Shown one piece after another: positions 59,733 to 64,000 of a DNA stretch of 64,000 bases. The first letter of the stretch is position 1, and each line of letters begins with the position of its first letter. This DNA is from Mycetocola_B reblochoni (GTDB lineage: Bacteria; Actinomycetota; Actinomycetes; Actinomycetales; Microbacteriaceae), in assembly GCF_003667525.1 (NCBI RefSeq), contig NZ_RCUW01000002.1, positions 62,001 to 126,000 on the forward strand, given 5' to 3'. The translations under genes were made by a program, and so were the position numbers. The notes beneath the pieces were generated by a model. That model saw only the letters and a list, made by a program, of their open reading frames with translations, was not told the origin of the DNA and ran no database searches.

Positions 59733-61028
59733 ATGAAACTGTCCGTCATCGGATGCGGCTACCTCGGTGCCGTGCACGCAGCAGCGATGGCCTCTCTCGG
59801 CCACGACGTCGTCGGGATCGATGTCGACCAGGCCAAGATCGACGCGCTCGCCGCCGGCCGCTCGCCGATCTACGAGCCCGGGCTGCCGGAGCTGCTGACC
59901 CGGACGCACGCGAGCGGCGCCCTGCGGTTCTCCACCGACGTGACAGACGCAGCTGAGGCCGTCGTCCACTTCATCGCCGTCGGGACGCCGCAGAGCGCGG
60001 ACGGCAACAGCGCGGACCTCCGCTTCGTCGACGCCGCCGTCGACTCGCTGCTGCCCATCCTCAAACCGGGCGACCTCGTGGTCGGCAAGTCGACGGTCCC
60101 CGTCGGCACCGCCGCGCGGCTGCAGGAGCGCATCGCCCCGACCGGCGCCGAGCTGGCCTGGAACCCCGAGTTCCTGCGCGAGGGCTTCGCGGTCAAGGAC
60201 ACGATCGAGCCCGACCGCCTCGTCTACGGCGTCGTGAGCGAGCGCGCCAGGGAGATCCTCGACTCCGTCTACGCCAGGGCGATCGGCGCGGGCACCCCCC
60301 TGGTCGTCACCGACTACGCGACCGCCGAGCTGGTGAAGACCGCGGCGAACGCGTTCCTGGCGACGAAGATCTCCTTCATCAACGCAATGGCCGAGATCGC
60401 CGAGGTCACCGGAGCCGACGTCACGCAGCTCGCCGACGCCATCGGCCACGACAACCGCATCGGCCGCCGCTTCCTCAACGCGGGGATCGGCTTCGGCGGG
60501 GGCTGCCTGCCCAAGGACATCCGTGCCTTCGCCGCCCGTGCCGAGGAGCTCGGCCGCGGCGAGTCGGTGGCGTTCCTCGCCGAGATCGACGCGATCAACC
60601 TGCGCCGTCGCGCCCGCGTCGTCGACCTCGTCGCCGAGTCTTTCGGCGGCGACGTGTCCGGGCGCCGCGTGGCCGTGCTCGGACTGGCGTTCAAGCCGGA
60701 GAGCGACGACGTCCGCGACTCCCCCGCCCTCGACATCGCCCGCGCCCTGTCCGCCGCGGGCGCGACCGTGGCCGGCTACGACCCGGAGGCCGTGGAGTCG
60801 TCCCGCCGGGTGGCGCCCGAGCTGGACTACGTCTCCTCGGCGGAGGAGGCACTGGCCGGGGCCGAGGCCGTCGTCGTCGCCACCGAGTGGCGGCAGTTCC
60901 GCGAGCTCGACGCGACCGACACCGCCGCCCGCGTCGCGCGCCCCGTGATCGTGGATGCCCGCAACGTGCTCGACCCCTCCGCGTGGCGCGCGGCCGGCTG
61001 GGAGTTCCACGGCCTCGGTCGTCCCTGA
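59733..61028 (+). CDS. ugd: UDP-glucose 6-dehydrogenase
   Basis: The 431-residue enzyme oxidises UDP-glucose twice to UDP-glucuronate. It has the NAD-binding 'MKLSVIGCGYLGAVHAAAMA' at the N-terminus, 'GKSTVPVGTAARLQERI', 'NPEFLREGFAVKDTIEPDRL' and the catalytic cysteine in 'GGGCLPKDIRAF' near 257, with 'VLGLAFKPESDDVRDSPALD' in the C-terminal domain. GAGGAA precedes the ATG. It is divergent from glf; the product could enter the same surface polysaccharide. Confidence 0.95.
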   Translation: MKLSVIGCGYLGAVHAAAMASLGHDVVGIDVDQAKIDALAAGRSPIYEPGLPELLTRTHASGALRFSTDVTDAAEAVVHFIAVGTPQSADGNSADLRFVDAAVDSLLPILKPGDLVVGKSTVPVGTAARLQERIAPTGAELAWNPEFLREGFAVKDTIEPDRLVYGVVSERAREILDSVYARAIGAGTPLVVTDYATAELVKTAANAFLATKISFINAMAEIAEVTGADVTQLADAIGHDNRIGRRFLNAGIGFGGGCLPKDIRAFAARAEELGRGESVAFLAEIDAINLRRRARVVDLVAESFGGDVSGRRVAVLGLAFKPESDDVRDSPALDIARALSAAGATVAGYDPEAVESSRRVAPELDYVSSAEEALAGAEAVVVATEWRQFRELDATDTAARVARPVIVDARNVLDPSAWRAAGWEFHGLGRP

Positions 61029-61045
61029 CCCGCCGTACAGAACCG

Positions 61046-61085
61046 CGAAGGCGGGTCGGTCGACACATCGACCGCCCCGCCTTCG
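61046..61085. terminator. Bidirectional terminator between ugd and the TAP-like hydrolase gene
   Basis: 18-base arms (61046-61063, 61068-61085) with a single mismatch and a CACA loop lie between two convergent genes. Confidence 0.8.
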
Positions 61086-61104
61086 TCTCGTGGGCGAGGG
61101 GCTG

Positions 61105-64000
61105 CTAGCCCTCCGCGGTCCTCCGCCTGCGGATGAGCAGCGTGCCGCCCACGAGAACGAGCACCACAGCGAGCAGGAGCCCGACGTTCGCATCCGTCCC
61201 GCTTCGCGCGAGCGAGCCCGCGGCGGAAGCGCTCAACGACGATCCATCGCCGTCGTCAGCAGCTCCGCCGGCCGGGCCCTGCGAGGCGGGTGCGTCGTCA
61301 CCGTCGTCGGTCTTCGGGACGTCGTCGGCGAGGATCGTCAACTCTGCGGTCGCGATCACCTCGCCGGCGGCGGCCGACCGTGCCGTGGCGAAGCGTCCGG
61401 CGGACGAGCCGGCCGAGGACGCCAGGGTCGCGGACCCTCCGCTGCGGAACTCGACAGCATAGCGGCCCGGCGCGATATCGGAGGGGAGTGTGAACTGTCC
61501 TCCTGCATTCCCGCCGTTGTCAGTACGACCGGACGCCAGGCTCTCCCCGTCGACGGCGATCTCGAAGCCCACGTCATCGACGAGGTGGGCGGCGAGGAAG
61601 CCGATCCGCTCCCCGGCGTGGGCGGTGTCAGCCGAGAGCGCGAACTCCGCCGACCGGAACGTCTCCACCTTGCAGCGGGTGTCGAACGTCACCGTCTCCC
61701 CCGTGTCGTCCACCGCGGTGTCCTGCTCCGCCAGCGCAGGGCCGAAGTCCCCGTCGTCCGGAACCACGCCGTCGATGAGGAAGTCGTTGACTGTGGAATC
61801 GACGCACGCCTTCTCCTCGTCGCCGGACATGTAGGACGTGTGCGAGGCGCCCGAGACCGACAACAGGGTGCCGTCGATAAGCCTGGCGAGCTTCACTCCC
61901 GACGCGTACGGCGTCGCGGAGTCGTGCGAGGTGGACACCACGAGGATGTTCGGTACCGCGGTCAGCTCCTCGGCATCGGGCAAGGTGCCGACGAACCTCC
62001 AGAAGTCGCAGTAGTCGTAGACACCGGGCGAGATCGACGCAGCCTGGAAGGGCGCGGCCTCGTCGTAGCGCTCAGCGAACGAGCGGACCTTCTCAATGTC
62101 CGGCAGGGAACCGTTGCTGTTCTCGTCCGTGCACCTGATGGTGGTGAAGGCCTGCAGCATCGGAGCATAGTGCCCGGTCTCGCTGTCGCGGTCGTTGTAC
62201 TGATCGGCCAGGATCATCAGGCCGCCGGCGGTCCGTCCCTCCTTCAGCTCCGCGAGTCCCTGCGCGAGACTCGACCAGAGTGTCTCCGAGTACAACGCCT
62301 GGAAGACGCCGGTCCGGGCATCTGCGAAGCTGACCAGGCGCTCGTCGCCCGGCTGGCCGGTCGGAAGCGCGCCCCGTTCGAGTGTGCGCAGGATTTCCTG
62401 GTTCGCCGCGGTGAGGGCTGCCTTATCGGTCACACCGTCACCGAGCGGGCAGGTGAACGCCGTCGAGCCGATCTCCTCCTCGGCCAGGTCAGGATAGGCC
62501 TCACCCCAGGTGAGGCCCCGAGCACCCCGAGCCGAGCAGTCGAGCGCGAACTGCTCGAAGGTGCCCTGGAAGCCGGCCCCCTGGGCGATGTTCGACTCAG
62601 CGGCCTCCTCCGCCGGGTCGGGATCGTCCGCACCGACTGCCCGGTTGATCGACCGCATCGCGTCGATGCTCGCGCTGTCGACGTTCCCTGGGTCCACGGC
62701 CCCGTCGAGCACGAGACGGCCGACGCTCCCGCCGAACTTCTGGCTGAAGACGTAGCCGAGACGGGTCCCGTAGGAGAAGCCGACGAAACTGAGCTTCTGG
62801 TCGCCCGCCACGGAGCGGATCACGTCGACGTCACCGACCGCGTCCCAGGTGCCGAGGTTCTCGATCAGCCGTTCCTGCTGGGCGCGCTGGTCCGCGTCGT
62901 CGGCACTGCCGTCTCCGTCCAGGTCGAACAGCGCCGCGGTGTTGGCGAAGCAGTCGTCCGCGAAACGCTCGGCCCGCGCATTGAGATCCTCCTCGGCCTC
63001 GCTCAGAGGGAGTCCGTACGAGTTGGCGGCCCTGTCCTCGTCGAGCATCTCGTCGGTGGAGCACTGCGAGTACGGCATGGATGAGCCCGTCCCCCTCGGG
63101 TCGAAGCCGATGAGGTCGTAGTGCTCGAGCAGTTCCGGCTCATACAGCGCCCCGGCGACGGCGAGGGTCAGACCGGACCCGCCCGGCCCGCCCGGGTTCC
63201 ACAAAATGGACCCCTTCTTCTCGTCGCCGGTGTGGTCGGCGACCATCGTCGCGACGGCGACATTGCCCGCCGAGGGGTGTTCGTCGTCGATCGGCGAGAT
63301 GACGTAGCCGCAACGCAGCGTCGTGCCGACCAGCCGCTCGTAGGCGGCCGTCGGCAGCCCGAGACGGTCACACTTCTCCGCGGTGAAGTCGGCGGCCTGC
63401 GCGTAGTAGTCGTCAAGACCGGCGGGGACGACACCCGTGGCGCTTCCCCCTGCGGCGGGGGCTCCGATGCGGTAGATCCCGTCGCCATCCGTGTCGAACA
63501 GGTCCTTGGCCAACTGGGGGTAGTACTCGTCGAGCGGGACGTCGACGGTCTCGTCGGGTGCTTCCGACGCCTCGCCATGCTGTTCGGGGGCTGGCTCTGA
63601 CGGCGCCTCCGGCGCGTCGGCGACCGTGAACGCGTCACCGCGGATGGTGCTCAGCTCATCGACGACGCGATACTGGCCTGCGCTCAGCGTCGAGCCGTCC
63701 AGGACCACCTCGGCTTCGCCCGAGGCGTCGACGGTGACGTCCGTCCGAGTCGCGTCCACGGGTGAGGAGTCCTGCTCCCGCTGCACGAGAAGTCGCAGCG
63801 GCGTGCCCTCCTCCGCGGTCACCGTGACCCGGACCCCCAGGTCTCGCCCTGACTCCAGGATTCCATCGCCGGTCACAGCGATGACCGGCGGCTGGACCGT
63901 CGCAGGCACCGACGCATCGGACGACGGCTCCGTTGCCGTGTCCGGCTGGCCCGGCGTCGGATCGGCGGAGACCATCGGAACGGGCGTCGGCGCGGGGGTC
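61105..64000 (-). CDS. Secreted TAP-type alpha/beta hydrolase with probable cell-wall anchor, 5' end cut by window edge
   Basis: The visible 965 residues start in a Pro/Thr-rich linker; the reading frame is open to the window edge, so the signal peptide lies outside. A beta-domain (about 20-120) precedes the catalytic part: oxyanion 'NPGGPGGSG', nucleophile 'FVGFSYGTRLGY', acid in 'STSHDSATPYASG' and His in 'SGASHTSY', with the TAP-like C-terminal domain. This is the tripeptidyl-aminopeptidase/SlpD-E family. Two Ca-loop-like segments, 'DTDGDGIYRIG' and 'DLDGDGSADDADQ', are inserted. The end is 'LARSGTDANVGLLLAVVLVL' plus 'RRRRTAEG', a divergent sortase signal or simple membrane anchor. Confidence 0.88.
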   Translation of the reverse strand, partial: TPAPTPVPMVSADPTPGQPDTATEPSSDASVPATVQPPVIAVTGDGILESGRDLGVRVTVTAEEGTPLRLLVQREQDSSPVDATRTDVTVDASGEAEVVLDGSTLSAGQYRVVDELSTIRGDAFTVADAPEAPSEPAPEQHGEASEAPDETVDVPLDEYYPQLAKDLFDTDGDGIYRIGAPAAGGSATGVVPAGLDDYYAQAADFTAEKCDRLGLPTAAYERLVGTTLRCGYVISPIDDEHPSAGNVAVATMVADHTGDEKKGSILWNPGGPGGSGLTLAVAGALYEPELLEHYDLIGFDPRGTGSSMPYSQCSTDEMLDEDRAANSYGLPLSEAEEDLNARAERFADDCFANTAALFDLDGDGSADDADQRAQQERLIENLGTWDAVGDVDVIRSVAGDQKLSFVGFSYGTRLGYVFSQKFGGSVGRLVLDGAVDPGNVDSASIDAMRSINRAVGADDPDPAEEAAESNIAQGAGFQGTFEQFALDCSARGARGLTWGEAYPDLAEEEIGSTAFTCPLGDGVTDKAALTAANQEILRTLERGALPTGQPGDERLVSFADARTGVFQALYSETLWSSLAQGLAELKEGRTAGGLMILADQYNDRDSETGHYAPMLQAFTTIRCTDENSNGSLPDIEKVRSFAERYDEAAPFQAASISPGVYDYCDFWRFVGTLPDAEELTAVPNILVVSTSHDSATPYASGVKLARLIDGTLLSVSGASHTSYMSGDEEKACVDSTVNDFLIDGVVPDDGDFGPALAEQDTAVDDTGETVTFDTRCKVETFRSAEFALSADTAHAGERIGFLAAHLVDDVGFEIAVDGESLASGRTDNGGNAGGQFTLPSDIAPGRYAVEFRSGGSATLASSAGSSAGRFATARSAAAGEVIATAELTILADDVPKTDDGDDAPASQGPAGGAADDGDGSSLSASAAGSLARSGTDANVGLLLAVVLVLVGGTLLIRRRRTAEG

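Overview
The window is GC-rich throughout (roughly 70% by eye) and densely coded. Its marker genes are actinobacterial: two WhiB proteins, an RsrA/SigR mycothiol-type redox pair, MtrA-MtrB-LpqB, the fused 2-oxoglutarate decarboxylase Kgd, a GuaB1-type IMPDH relative, an Rv3235-family protein, DUF3499 and DUF5719. A member of Actinomycetota, most likely Micrococcales and plausibly Microbacteriaceae, is the best guess; the genus cannot be read from the sequence. No tRNA, rRNA, insertion sequence, prophage or CRISPR array was seen.

Layout. 1-1140: end of a peptide/nickel-type ABC transporter operon (two ATPases, the first cut by the window edge). 1153-5437 (minus): amidase and GNAT acetyltransferase, then an overlapping SDR / degenerate S51 peptidase-like / uracil-DNA glycosylase operon. 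5577-8156: methionine synthesis by direct sulfhydrylation (metY, metX). 8249-11340: a two-component module of sensor kinase, a kinase-like membrane protein without kinase motifs, and a LuxR-type regulator. 11498-18331 (minus): thiamine-binding-like protein, GT87-type membrane mannosyltransferase, NAD(P)HX dehydratase, two CNNM/CorC proteins and GuaB1. 18466-22212: Kgd. 22326-26271: rsrA-sigR, aroA, rsgA and a peroxiredoxin. 27077-33022: whiB1, pdtaS, an orphan CpaE-like/SAF pair, an excisionase-like HTH protein, a hypothetical protein and an Rv3235-family protein. 33178-43780 (minus): secA, hpf, comF, lpqB-mtrB-mtrA, ahcY and DUF3499. 43835-52202: Zincin_1-family protein, DUF5719, a giant GT2 membrane protein, whiB2, galE and manA. 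52378-61028: acyl-CoA dehydrogenase, two O-antigen-ligase-like proteins, GlfT2-like galactofuranosyltransferase, glf and ugd. 61105-64000: a secreted TAP-type alpha/beta hydrolase cut by the right edge.

How the genes work together. The stretch from sigR to whiB2 keeps the gene content, and largely the order, of the Mycobacterium tuberculosis Rv3219-Rv3260c region (whiB1, pdtaS, sigH/rshA, aroA, rsgA, Rv3235, secA1, Rv3241c, Rv3242c, lpqB-mtrB-mtrA, sahH, manA, Rv3258c-Rv3259, whiB2); this comparison is from memory. galE, glf and the GlfT2-like enzyme form a path from UDP-Glc to UDP-Galp to UDP-Galf to polymerised galactofuranose; ManA and Ugd can supply mannose and glucuronate precursors; the ligase-like proteins and GT2/GT87 membrane proteins could assemble or attach envelope glycans.

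Transcription signals are unusually readable. At about 15 genes a TANNNT-type -10 box lies 6-8 bases before the start codon, which predicts leaderless mRNAs and fixes several start codons. Most convergent gene pairs are separated by strong stem-loops.
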